DNA from: Anaerococcus hydrogenalis DSM 7454
GTDB taxonomy: Bacteria > Bacillota > Clostridia > Tissierellales > Peptoniphilaceae
Assembly: GCF_000173355.1 (NCBI RefSeq)
Contig: NZ_ABXA01000003.1
Location: 1-64,000 of the forward strand
Direction of reading: 5' to 3'
DNA length: 64,000 nt
Shown: positions 26,390 to 34,390 of the stretch, one piece after another
Layout of the letters: the number at the start of each line of letters is the position of its first letter
How positions within the stretch are numbered: position 1 is the stretch's first letter
Notes under the pieces: model-generated
Database searches by the model: none
Seen by the model: the letters and a program-made list of their open reading frames with translations, nothing else
Told to the model about the DNA's origin: nothing
Position numbers and translations under genes: made by a program

Positions 26390-27838
26390 TTACGCAATCA
26401 GTCCATCTTTAATAAATTCCAAAATTTCTTTTTCATGTCCCTGGATATTTACTTTCTTGTATCCATTTTTTCCAAGCATTAACACAGAGTTACAAACCTT
26501 AAAAATAAGTTCTATATCATGAGTTATTATTGCAAAGGGATAAGTTTTTGAATATCTTTTTATTATTTGAGAAATGTCGTTCATCCTCTTATAATCTAAA
26601 CCTGATGTGGGTTCATCAAGAATTATTAACTTTCTACCACTTAAACAAGCTGTCAATAGGGCAAGTCTTTGTTTTTGCCCACCAGATAGATTTTGAGGGT
26701 GATCATACCTATTTTCCCAAAGGTCAATATGTTTTAATTCTTTTCTAAGTCTATCTAAATATCCATCGTCATTAATTCTATCTTTTTGTAAAAGCTCGTT
26801 TTCTACTGTATCAAAGAAAATCTGATAATCCACGTCCTGCATCATATAATAAGAGTTTTTTAACCTTTCTTTTTTATTTTTTCCATAACTTGTTTTCCCA
26901 TTATTTTTAATTAAGCCTGATAAAGTCTTTCCCAAAGTTGTTTTACCAATTCCATTTTGTCCAATAATTGCCATTATTTCTCCAGAATTGAGACTAAAGT
27001 AAAGATTTGTTATTAATTCATTATTACCTATTTTGATATTTAAGCCTGAGACCTCTAAGGCTTGTTCTTGAGGACAAACTAAATTTTCTGCTTTCAAAGA
27101 TTTATAATTAATTGCTCTTAGTCCATATTCTTTGCAAGCATCTTCTGTAAGCTCTCCACGTGAAAATATTCTCTCTATTGTTCCGTTTTTCATATAGATT
27201 AGCCTGTCATACAAGTCATTTAAAAAGAATAATCGATGTTCAGCTATAATAACAGTTTTTCCCATTTTTCTTAAATTAGAAATGATATCCTTAAACTGTA
27301 GAATCCCGTGATAATCTAAATTAGACGAAGGCTCATCAAAGAAAATAATTTTTGTATCATATAGTAACGTGGAAGCTATTGCTACTTTTTGTTTCTGACC
27401 TCCAGATAGTTCTGAAAGCTTCCTATCCATCAAGTCGCTAATTCCCATTTTTTCAAAAGTTTCTTTTGTTTTTAACTTCAATTTATCTAAGGGCATTCCT
27501 AAATTTTCACCAACAAAAGCAACTTCCTCATCGGCAATAGTTGCAAAAAACTGGTCTGATGGATTTTGAAAGACATTGCCTATATATTTTGCAAGTTCTC
27601 CTTTTCTATAATCCATCAGATTTTTATCTAATAGTTTCACTTCTCCATTTAAAATTCCATTATAATGATTTGGGATAAGCCCATTTAGAATTCTTGTCAA
27701 AGTTGTTTTACCACAACCCGATAAGCCTGTAATTACAACTAATTCACCCTCGTAAATTTCTAAATCAATATTTTCAAGAACGGAAGAATTGTCTTCATCA
27801 TATCGGAAATTCAAAATTTTAGCTTTTAATAAGCTCAT
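26390..27838 (-). CDS. ECF transporter fused double ATPase (EcfA-EcfA')
   Basis: 482 residues with two complete ABC domains in tandem. First: Walker A GLSGCGKTT, signature LSGGQKQKVAIA, Walker B IIFFDEPSSNLD, switch AEHR. Second: GQNGIGKTT, LSGGQKQRLALL, LIILDEPTSGLD, ITHD. Most ECF systems use two separate ATPases; here they are fused. The start at 27838 overlaps the EcfT stop (ATGA) and has GGAGG 8 nt upstream. With EcfT and the S component encoded just upstream, it forms a dedicated (group I) vitamin, metal or haem importer. Confidence 0.9.
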   Translation of the reverse strand: MSLLKAKILNFRYDEDNSSVLENIDLEIYEGELVVITGLSGCGKTTLTRILNGLIPNHYNGILNGEVKLLDKNLMDYRKGELAKYIGNVFQNPSDQFFATIADEEVAFVGENLGMPLDKLKLKTKETFEKMGISDLMDRKLSELSGGQKQKVAIASTLLYDTKIIFFDEPSSNLDYHGILQFKDIISNLRKMGKTVIIAEHRLFFLNDLYDRLIYMKNGTIERIFSRGELTEDACKEYGLRAINYKSLKAENLVCPQEQALEVSGLNIKIGNNELITNLYFSLNSGEIMAIIGQNGIGKTTLGKTLSGLIKNNGKTSYGKNKKERLKNSYYMMQDVDYQIFFDTVENELLQKDRINDDGYLDRLRKELKHIDLWENRYDHPQNLSGGQKQRLALLTACLSGRKLIILDEPTSGLDYKRMNDISQIIKRYSKTYPFAIITHDIELIFKVCNSVLMLGKNGYKKVNIQGHEKEILEFIKDGLIA

Positions 27839-28524
27839 CCTTCTAACCTCCATAATGCAAATACCATCAAAAAGGAAAATATGACAATATAATCTAAAAT
27901 ACCAAAATATATTGGATTATAACTTGTTTTTTCACCCTCATACTCAATACCTCTTGTTATTATAGAAGATGTTAATGTTTCGCTTACTTGAAGGCATTTA
28001 TAGATAAGTGGAATAAGATAAAATTCAAATGAACGCACAGGATGTAAGAGGCTTATTTTTAAGCCCCTCACCCTCATTCCATTGCGTATTTCTTTAATTC
28101 TAGATTCTAATTCTCCAAGATATCTTAATGCAGTTACAAGAGCTATACTTACCATTTGTGGAAAATGAACCTTTCTTAAAGCTGCCATTATTTTGAGAGG
28201 GCTAGTGAGGATCAATACCCTACCAATATTAAAAATTGGATATAATTTTAATACCAAGGCAATTAGACCTATTATTGCCCCAGTAGTTAATCCTAAGTCA
28301 ATATAAGATAAGATTTTTATTAACACATATAATCCTAAATAGATGCTCAACCTTTTGATAGCTTCTAAGTATGAAAATAACAAGACAACCACAAAGCTCA
28401 TTCCCAAAAGAACATAATAAGCTATTCCATTAACAAGAAAAACCAAGAAAGACGAAATCAATATTATCAAAAAAAGAGTGATTGGATTTATATCTTTTGT
28501 CTTACTTTTTCCAAAATTGTTCAC
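27835..28524 (-). CDS. ECF transporter transmembrane coupling protein (EcfT)
   Basis: 229 residues. Hydrophobic helices in about 15-115 and near the C-terminus, with the cytoplasmic coupling helix between them carrying the EcfT Arg-containing motif (ESRIKEIRNGMRVRG, about residues 135-150). EcfT binds the two ATPase domains and the S component. GTG start at 28524 overlaps the S-component stop (TAGTG). Confidence 0.88.
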   Translation of the reverse strand: MNNFGKSKTKDINPITLFLIILISSFLVFLVNGIAYYVLLGMSFVVVLLFSYLEAIKRLSIYLGLYVLIKILSYIDLGLTTGAIIGLIALVLKLYPIFNIGRVLILTSPLKIMAALRKVHFPQMVSIALVTALRYLGELESRIKEIRNGMRVRGLKISLLHPVRSFEFYLIPLIYKCLQVSETLTSSIITRGIEYEGEKTSYNPIYFGILDYIVIFSFLMVFALWRLEG

Positions 28525-29102
28525 TACAAAATTCCTTTTTCTTTTCTCTTTTCAAAAAATTTATTGTTTATATATATGCCAAAGCATCCTGCAAGTAGTT
28601 CTAATATTACATTACATCCCATAGCTATTGCTATTACTTTATTCGTATAAAAGCTCGCCATCCACTCAGCTTGCTCTCTGCCTATAGAAGACGCAAACTT
28701 AACTATTCCTTCCACTCCTAAAACTTTAACAAAGATAATAGGATGCATAGCAACAATAAACATAGCCACTGAAAATGCTATTCCTACCTTCGTATTATTT
28801 TTATAATCACCTATTATAATTTCTGCCAATATTGCTGAAACTAGGCAGATAGGAATCATAATCCAATATCCCATCACTGAATATAGTAGACCATATATAA
28901 TCCAAAATAGGGCTGCAGCTCCTCTCTTCTGAATTCTTTTTGCCATTATTACAAAAACTGGTCCAACAGCAAAAGCTGCAAATCCAGCTGAAGCATAAAG
29001 AGCGATAGCTCCAAGTGTTCCTGTAAACATTGAAACAGCCATTCCAATAGCAAAACCAATTACTGTTAATACTGCAATTTGTACTATATCTTTTAATTTC
29101 AT
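28524..29102 (-). CDS. ECF transporter substrate-binding (S) component, Trep_Strep/MptD-like
   Basis: 192 residues, about six membrane helices, Gly/Ala-rich (IGFAIGMAVSMFTGTLGAIA). It matches the Trep_Strep (MptD-type) family of putative S components, whose substrates are mostly unknown. From memory, some ECF systems in lactobacilli and streptococci have been linked to haem uptake; I cannot verify which S families those use. The ATG at 29102 has GGAGG 5 nt upstream and is preferred over 29114. The Fur-like box at the operon promoter favours an iron-related ligand. Confidence 0.82.
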   Translation of the reverse strand: MKLKDIVQIAVLTVIGFAIGMAVSMFTGTLGAIALYASAGFAAFAVGPVFVIMAKRIQKRGAAALFWIIYGLLYSVMGYWIMIPICLVSAILAEIIIGDYKNNTKVGIAFSVAMFIVAMHPIIFVKVLGVEGIVKFASSIGREQAEWMASFYTNKVIAIAMGCNVILELLAGCFGIYINNKFFEKRKEKGIL

Positions 29103-29156
29103 ATAAACCTCCAATTTAAGATATATTTTTTCTTTCTGAGTAAACCCTAAGATTTA

Positions 29157-29726
29157 CTAAGCATTATTATCTAAGATAATTACTATCATTTTTTTTAATG
29201 CAAGTTTATTCTTCACAAAATTTTCTCTTGCATTTAGAACTTCACAACCTAGAATAAATGTGTTAATCAAATCAGTTATTAATTCGATAGCTTCACTTAA
29301 TTCACCTCTTACATCTTCATCAAATAACATTAGAATACTATCAGATGATGATTTTTTTAGTTTATTATATAAATCTTTTAACTTATCGTCATGATTTAAT
29401 TCCTGCAAAAACATTGCATAAATTGAAACATAGTCACTCTGATATAGCATTTTTTCTAAAATAATCTCAGATAAAACTTCGCTAAAATCCTGACTTGTTT
29501 TATTCATCTCATCATAGATCATCTTCTCTCTGTGTTTATTTCCTTCTACCATAATGTCGTATAAAATTTCATAGGTAGAACCATAATGATGATACAAGCC
29601 ACCTCTAGAAAGCCCAGTAGCTTCCATTATGTCATTCATAACTGTATTTCTAAATCCTTTTTCTAAAAATACTTTTATAGTTGCTTCTCTAATCTGCTTT
29701 TTTCTTTCATCAGCTTCCATTTTCAT
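29157..29726 (-). CDS. TetR-family transcriptional regulator
   Basis: About 189 residues. The N-terminal TetR helix-turn-helix is clear (IREATIKVFLEKGFRNTVMN, then TGLSRGGLYHHYGSTYEIL). The C-terminal domain is ligand-binding and unassigned. The exact start is uncertain: in-phase candidates lie at 29726, 29720 and a TTG at 29744, and the GGAGG is 11 nt before 29726. It is the first gene of the ECF-MATE-ABC operon. An 18-bp palindrome at 29745-29762, next to the expected transcription start, is its likely operator. Confidence 0.88.
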   Translation of the reverse strand: MKMEADERKKQIREATIKVFLEKGFRNTVMNDIMEATGLSRGGLYHHYGSTYEILYDIMVEGNKHREKMIYDEMNKTSQDFSEVLSEIILEKMLYQSDYVSIYAMFLQELNHDDKLKDLYNKLKKSSSDSILMLFDEDVRGELSEAIELITDLINTFILGCEVLNARENFVKNKLALKKMIVIILDNNA

Positions 29727-29744
29727 TTCATAAATAACCTCCAA

Positions 29745-29794
29745 ACCGACGCTCTTGTCGGTATTATTGTATCAGAACTGATAATCATTGTCAA
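29745..29794 (-). promoter_or_regulatory. Consensus promoter with TetR operator and Fur-like box
   Basis: Minus strand: -35 TTGACA (29789-29794), 17-bp spacer, -10 TACAAT (29766-29771). Immediately downstream is the palindrome ACCGAC-N6-GTCGGT (29745-29762), probably the TetR operator. TGATAATCATTGTCA (29779-29793) overlaps the -35 and spacer and matches the Fur 7-1-7 consensus with one mismatch. The operon therefore looks doubly repressed. Confidence 0.75.
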
Positions 29795-29862
29795 TAGCTT
29801 CGCTTATACCTCTTTATTAATTTCTTTAAATGCGGTATAATTAATAAAACTGAATACACGCT

Positions 29863-30000
29863 TAACGCTTATAACTTTAATAGCTTTAATAGCAAGCACA
29901 GTAAGTGAGTACCCACTTACGAAAAATTGATGAAGCAGAACCTTTATGGACTGCTTCTTTTTTTATCAATTTTACCTTGTTAGGGAGAACCCTAAGACCC
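29863..30000 (+). other. oriT-like region with three inverted repeats
   Basis: Upstream of mobC lie GTAAGTG-N6-CACTTAC (29901-29920), GAAGCAG-N12-CTGCTTC followed by a T-run (29932-29957 plus tail), and TTAGGG-AGAA-CCCTAA (29980-29995). The first resembles the TAAGTGCGCCCTTA-type nick regions of mobilizable elements. Position next to MobC and relaxase genes supports a transfer origin; the nick site is not determined. Confidence 0.6.
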
Positions 30001-30027
30001 CAATATTTTATGATAAGGAGATATACT

Positions 30028-30384
30028 ATGGATAATAGAAAAAGAAATAATCAATTAAAAATATATTTAACAGATGAAGAAAAAGAAATTTTTGAAAAGA
30101 AAATGAAACTTGCTAATTGCAAAACTATGTCCCACTTTCTTAGAAAATGTGTATTAGAAAAAGAAATTTATGTTGTAGATTTAGAACCATTTAGAAACTT
30201 ACAATGGCTACTTTCAAATGCAACAAATAATATAAACCAGATTGCAAAAGCTACTTATACAACTGGTGTTATTTACAAAAATGAAATCGAGTCAATGAAT
30301 AAACAGATAGAAAAATTATCAAAAGAAATATTGCAGATCCATTCCCTACTTCTTAACAAATCAAAAGAAAGTTCTGGTGATTAA
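30028..30384 (+). CDS. mobC: MobC-like relaxosome accessory protein
   Basis: 118 residues from ATG 30028 (AAGGAG 8 nt upstream; the longer frame to 29905 runs through oriT). The N-terminal ribbon-helix-helix-like part (NNQLKIYLTDEEKEIFEKKM) and the mid-section LQWLLSNATNNINQIAKATY are the MobC (Pfam) signature. It binds oriT and helps the relaxase nick. The relaxase gene starts 1 bp after its stop. Confidence 0.85.
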   Translation: MDNRKRNNQLKIYLTDEEKEIFEKKMKLANCKTMSHFLRKCVLEKEIYVVDLEPFRNLQWLLSNATNNINQIAKATYTTGVIYKNEIESMNKQIEKLSKEILQIHSLLLNKSKESSGD

Positions 30385-30385
30385 T

Positions 30386-31717
30386 ATGGCAATTACAAAA
30401 ATACATCCTATAAAATCAACTCTAAATTTAGCAATAGATTACATTACTAAGAGCGAAAAAACTGATGAAAAAGTCTTAGTATCTTCATTCAAATGTCATC
30501 CATCTACTGCCCATATTCAATTTATAAAAACTCGAAAAGATAATGATACTAAAGGAACAGTCTTAGCTAGACATTTAATTCAATCTTTTCTACCAGGAGA
30601 GGTTGATCCTATAAAAGCTCACGAAATTGGAATGGAATTATGTAAGAAAATTTTAAAAGAGGATTATGAATTTGTTCTTGCAACTCACATAGATAGAGGA
30701 CATATCCATAACCATATTATTTTTAATAATGTTAATTACAAGACTGGTAAGTGCTACCAATCTAACAAAAAAACTTACCATAAAATTAGGTATAAAAGTG
30801 ACGAATTATGTAAAGAAAATAAGCTTTCAGTCATTGATGAATATTATGAAGCTTACAAAAGAAAATATAAAACTTCTGGTAAATCCTGGTATGAATATGA
30901 CCAAAATAAAAAAGGAAATTCTTGGAAGTCTAAACTGCAATTTGATATAGATAGAATGATTAATAAGTCTAAATCGTGGGAAGAGTTTTTAGATAATATG
31001 AAGTCTCTTGATTATGAAATTAAATTTGGTAAACACATTGCTTTTCGTCATAAAGATAAGCAAAGATTTACAAGAGCTAAGACTATCGGAGAAGATTATA
31101 CTGAGGAAAAAATCAAAGAAAGAATAGATTTAGCTATTAAAAACAAAGCTAACCCTATTAAAAAACGTGTAGGAAACGTCATTGATATATCTACTAATGA
31201 AAAAGCTCAATCCTCAAAAGGTTATGAAGTTTGGGCAAGAAAACATAATATCAAAACAATGGCTGATTCAATAATTAAACTTAGAGAACAAGGAATTAAT
31301 TCAATCACTCAACTCGATGATCTAATCAAAAAATCTGCTGATGATAGACAAGACTTGTTAGATAAAATAAAGAAAATTGAACCTGAAATGAAGAGTTTAT
31401 CACAAGATATGGAAAATATAAATACTATAAATAAATATCGTGAAATCTATAAATACCACAAGAAAAATCCTGAAGATAAACAATTTGCTGAAGAATATTA
31501 TAGTGAACTTTCCGTCTATAAAATTGCCGCTAAAGAAATTTTAGAAAACTATAAAAAACTACCAAAAACAAAAGAAATATTAACGAAACTCGATGAATTG
31601 CAAGAAAAAAAGAATACCCTTATGCAAGAGTATTCTTTGAATAAAGAGCAATTTTCTGACCTTGTTCAGTATAGGAAAAACTATGAAAATTATTATGGAA
31701 AGGAAGTAGAGAGGTAA
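30386..31717 (+). CDS. MobA/VirD2-type relaxase (MOBP-like)
   Basis: About 443 residues. The N-terminal relaxase domain has a candidate catalytic tyrosine (AIDYIT, Y19) and the metal-binding histidine motif HIDRGHIHNH (101-110). The C-terminal half is charged and predicted coiled-coil. It nicks oriT and leads the strand into a recipient cell. The ATG at 30386 is chosen; a GTG at 30377 overlapping mobC is possible. No replication, coupling or integrase gene is nearby, so this is a remnant of a mobilizable element that would need a helper. Confidence 0.88.
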   Translation: MAITKIHPIKSTLNLAIDYITKSEKTDEKVLVSSFKCHPSTAHIQFIKTRKDNDTKGTVLARHLIQSFLPGEVDPIKAHEIGMELCKKILKEDYEFVLATHIDRGHIHNHIIFNNVNYKTGKCYQSNKKTYHKIRYKSDELCKENKLSVIDEYYEAYKRKYKTSGKSWYEYDQNKKGNSWKSKLQFDIDRMINKSKSWEEFLDNMKSLDYEIKFGKHIAFRHKDKQRFTRAKTIGEDYTEEKIKERIDLAIKNKANPIKKRVGNVIDISTNEKAQSSKGYEVWARKHNIKTMADSIIKLREQGINSITQLDDLIKKSADDRQDLLDKIKKIEPEMKSLSQDMENINTINKYREIYKYHKKNPEDKQFAEEYYSELSVYKIAAKEILENYKKLPKTKEILTKLDELQEKKNTLMQEYSLNKEQFSDLVQYRKNYENYYGKEVER

Positions 31718-31730
31718 CTACTTCCTTTCC
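31697..31730 (+). terminator. Perfect 13-bp hairpin at the end of the relaxase gene
   Basis: GGAAAGGAAGTAG (31697-31709) pairs exactly with CTACTTCCTTTCC (31718-31730), with the stop codon in the loop. There is no T-run, so it may be an mRNA-stabilising structure or a factor-dependent terminator. Confidence 0.5.
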
Positions 31731-31872
31731 TAATATCTTCTTTGAATTAGCTTGAATTTGAATAGTGATAATCCTCTAAATAAAATTTTTTATCCTTGTG
31801 AGATTATATAATATTCTGTGTATGGAAAACCTCCTGTTTAGAATGAAGTATAACTAATCAGGAGGAATTTTT

Positions 31873-32076
31873 ATGCCAAGAAAAAGACCAGAAACAAAAA
31901 GAAGCAAAATAGCAAAAATGTTAATTGAAGAATATGAGCCTCAAAGCGTACAAGATATTCAAGAAGCTCTAAAAGACCTTCTAGGCGATACAATGGAAGA
32001 ACTTTTAAAAGCAGAATTAGATGAGCATTTAGGCTATGAATATGGAAAAAAACACTATCCTAAATACAAGAAATAA
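31873..32076 (+). pseudogene. IS256-family transposase, N-terminal fragment
   Basis: 67 codons with CAGGAGGAA before the ATG. The frame shows the IS256 N-terminal pattern (VQDIQEALKDLLGDTMEELL, then AELDEHLGYEYG) and ends at a stop where the family would continue for over 300 residues with the DDE domain. The ATTCTGTGTATGG sequence upstream (near 31812-31824) may be part of the left inverted repeat. It is a truncated, inactive copy. Confidence 0.8.
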
Positions 32077-32436
32077 CAAAAAGCTGTTAAGTCATATCAC
32101 TAAGAACGGATCAAATATTGTCATAGTTATCCATATATTTTGAAGAGTGGTAACTTAGGAAAATAAATAGTAAGTTATCTTCAAATTATAAAAATTTTAC
32201 AGTTTATTAAAGTCATATAAAATTAAGTTAAGCTCTATTTAGATAGAAATTGACATCTATTGATACAATCAAGTAGAGGCTAATCTGTAGCCCCTAAAAT
32301 ACGCTACGCTTTAACTATTGGCAAATTCTTTTAATAAAATTAATTTAGCTTTTAGAAAGCAAGGAATCAATAGATTTTTATTGTACCAATACTTTACACA
32401 AGATGAATAACTTAGCAAAATATTTGCTTGGGCTTT
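32077..32436. other. Non-coding stretch after the IS256 fragment
   Basis: No open frame is supported. CTTTACACAAGATG near 32391-32404 could be the opposite IS256 end, which would imply a large internal deletion of the element. Otherwise only A/T-rich sequence without recognisable structure. Confidence 0.35.
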
Positions 32437-33120
32437 TTAGATAGACAATGTATTTATTGCCCTTTCTTTAGTTATTTTAAGATAACAAATAATCGCGTAT
32501 AATCCAATAACCATTAGTATTATCCATGTTCCTATCCAATTATATATTTTAAAATCATTAGGCACTATATACATGGTAAATATAGAACCTAAATACATAA
32601 TAACAGATATAAACTGAATAGTTTTAGCATAAGCCAGACTAGCACACCACATTGCATAACAATTTATCACTGAATAAAATATCTGAAATATTGTAGAGAT
32701 TACTAATACCTCCATTAAAGGAACTATAGAAAATATTTCTATATTGAACATTACAATACCAACAATGAAAGAAATAACATAGAATATAATTGATACTATT
32801 ATACTCATTAGTATTGGCAAAATTATCTTTCCTAGTATTATTAAGTTTATGCTTGCTGGTAAGCTAAATAAAACTTCTAACATACCCATATTTTTTTCAT
32901 ACCAGAATCTTAAATTTGAAATGTATATAATATATCCAATGATTGCTGTCATATATGTTATGTTATTTTTATAAATTTGAGGTGAAAAATGTGATGCTTT
33001 TGATTTTACATATAGTAATAAGAATATAAACAGAATCGTACCAACTGTCATTACAAATTTTGATTTAATATTTTTTTGTAAACTCCTAAGTTCTTTCCAA
33101 AAAATAGCTTTTACTACCAT
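32437..33120 (-). CDS. ABC-2-type transporter permease
   Basis: 227 residues with about six membrane helices after a cytoplasmic start (KAIFWKELRSLQKNIKSKF). The conserved position FWYEKNMGMLEVLFSLPAS is the coupling region of ABC-2 permeases. GAGG precedes the ATG, 3 bp after the ATPase gene. It is the last gene of a unit led by a SPASM-domain remnant, which suggests export of, or immunity to, a modified peptide; this is inference. Confidence 0.78.
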   Translation of the reverse strand: MVVKAIFWKELRSLQKNIKSKFVMTVGTILFIFLLLYVKSKASHFSPQIYKNNITYMTAIIGYIIYISNLRFWYEKNMGMLEVLFSLPASINLIILGKIILPILMSIIVSIIFYVISFIVGIVMFNIEIFSIVPLMEVLVISTIFQIFYSVINCYAMWCASLAYAKTIQFISVIMYLGSIFTMYIVPNDFKIYNWIGTWIILMVIGLYAIICYLKITKERAINTLSI

Positions 33121-33123
33121 TTA

Positions 33124-34032
33124 TTACCTCACTTTTTCAAAATATAAATCTTCTAATTTTTTCTCTATGCGGTTTATTTCATGAATATTAATATTATATT
33201 TATTAATAATGCAAGATATAATATTGTTCTCAACATTGCTTATTTTGTTATCAAATTCAATAAACAATATGTTCTTTTCCAATTCTGCTTTCAAAACGCC
33301 CTCAATATTATCTAAGTTTTTAATTACATTTATATCAAAATTACTATTATCACAAACCACTTTAAGCTTTATAATACTATCCACATTAATACCTTTAACA
33401 TCTCCAAAATATTTTAAATTCTGATTTAAAATTATGACCTTGTCACAGATATTTTCAATAAGAGATAGATTATGGCTACTTATTATTATTAAAGATTTAG
33501 AACTTAATTTTATTAAAACATTATTTAGTTTTCTCTGATTTTCTAAATCAAGCCAATTCATTGGTTCATCCATTATAATTATAGGAGAACAAGTAATTAT
33601 AGATCTGATTAAAGCTACTTTTTTTTTCATGCCTTTAGATAAATTCTTCGTTTCATTATCTAATTCCTTATGAATATCGAATAGCATAGATAAATGTTCA
33701 ATTTTTTTATCACTATCTTTAATGCTATAGCATCTAGCAATAAATTCTAAATTCTCTTTTACTGTTAAATCTTCATAAAGGTTATCTCCGTCTGAGCAAT
33801 AGCTAATTTTTTTTCCTATCTCACAGCTATCTAACTTTCTTCCCCATAATCTTACTTCACCATCGGTTGGCTCTATCAGACCCATAATAATCCTAAATAA
33901 TGTAGTTTTGCCAGCGCCATTTGGTCCTACAATGCCAATAATTTCATTTTTATCTAAACTTAGATTAATATCATCTAAGGCTAATTTAGCATTATATTTT
34001 TTTGAAATATGCTTTAAACTTAATATGCCCAT
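33124..34032 (-). CDS. ABC transporter ATP-binding protein (CcmA-like)
   Basis: 302 residues. Walker A GPNGAGKTT (37-45), Walker B IIIMDEPMNWLD, switch SSHN. The signature is NLSKGMKKK rather than LSGGQ, common in ABC-2-linked ATPases. At the Q-loop position the sequence reads SYCSDGDNLYEDLT with no clear glutamine, which is unusual. The ~85-residue C-terminal extension is typical of drug or bacteriocin exporters. GGAGG lies 5 nt upstream; it overlaps the SPASM remnant by 13 bp. Confidence 0.88.
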   Translation of the reverse strand: MGILSLKHISKKYNAKLALDDINLSLDKNEIIGIVGPNGAGKTTLFRIIMGLIEPTDGEVRLWGRKLDSCEIGKKISYCSDGDNLYEDLTVKENLEFIARCYSIKDSDKKIEHLSMLFDIHKELDNETKNLSKGMKKKVALIRSIITCSPIIIMDEPMNWLDLENQRKLNNVLIKLSSKSLIIISSHNLSLIENICDKVIILNQNLKYFGDVKGINVDSIIKLKVVCDNSNFDINVIKNLDNIEGVLKAELEKNILFIEFDNKISNVENNIISCIINKYNINIHEINRIEKKLEDLYFEKVR

Positions 34033-34250
34033 ACTAACCTCCTAACACAACTTATCTTTTCATCTATCGTTGATCCTAACTTCATTTCCATACTTCTGCA
34101 ATCATTACAAGCGTACCTAAGTCCACAATCTCGATATTTATTGATTTTACTATTATTCAAATTCCGGAATTTCAACAAATTTTTTTCAGTAAATATTTTA
34201 TTAATATTTAAATAATTACCTCCATATGAAAAATCTAAAAGAGCAACCAT
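34020..34250 (-). pseudogene. Remnant of a radical-SAM peptide maturase (SPASM end)
   Basis: 76 codons. The segment INKYRDCGLRYACNDCRSME, followed by ISC, has the cysteine layout of the C-terminal SPASM domain of radical-SAM peptide maturases (usual form: I..CkdCefRyaC.DCR). The preceding DFSYGGNYLN resembles the usual linker. The CxxxCxxC radical-SAM core and N-terminal leader-binding part are missing, and no ribosome-binding site precedes the first ATG. It sits upstream of and overlaps an ABC exporter, as in RiPP operons. No precursor peptide was found. I read it as the surviving end of a lost RiPP locus. Confidence 0.6.
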
Positions 34251-34306
34251 TTACTTAATTAGAATAGCTTTATATTCTTCTTATAGGATACAATACTTTT
34301 ATTTAT

Positions 34307-34329
34307 TTTACATGAGTAAAAACTGCAAA
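34307..34329 (-). promoter_or_regulatory. Putative LuxR-regulator operator upstream of the SPASM-ABC unit
   Basis: The palindrome TTTAC-N4-GTAAA (34307-34320) with adjoining AACTGCAAA matches 38200-38222 at 21 of 22 positions. Both copies precede an ABC operon next to a NarL/LuxR two-component system, so this is a candidate response-regulator site. Confidence 0.65.
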
Positions 34330-34335
34330 GTTCAC

Positions 34336-34370
34336 AAAAAAAATTGGAGATAGAATATTCTAATCTCCAA
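34336..34370 (-). terminator. Intrinsic terminator after the NarL/LuxR regulator
   Basis: TTGGAGAT pairs with ATCTCCAA (34344-34370), followed on the minus strand by a run of eight T. It ends the five-gene ABC/kinase/regulator operon. Confidence 0.92.
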
Positions 34371-34390
34371 ATATTTTTAATCAATAAATT

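Noticed and set aside
32077-32436. Possible small RNA or gene downstream of the IS256 fragment
   Set aside because: No promoter-terminator pair, open frame or stable hairpin could be supported.
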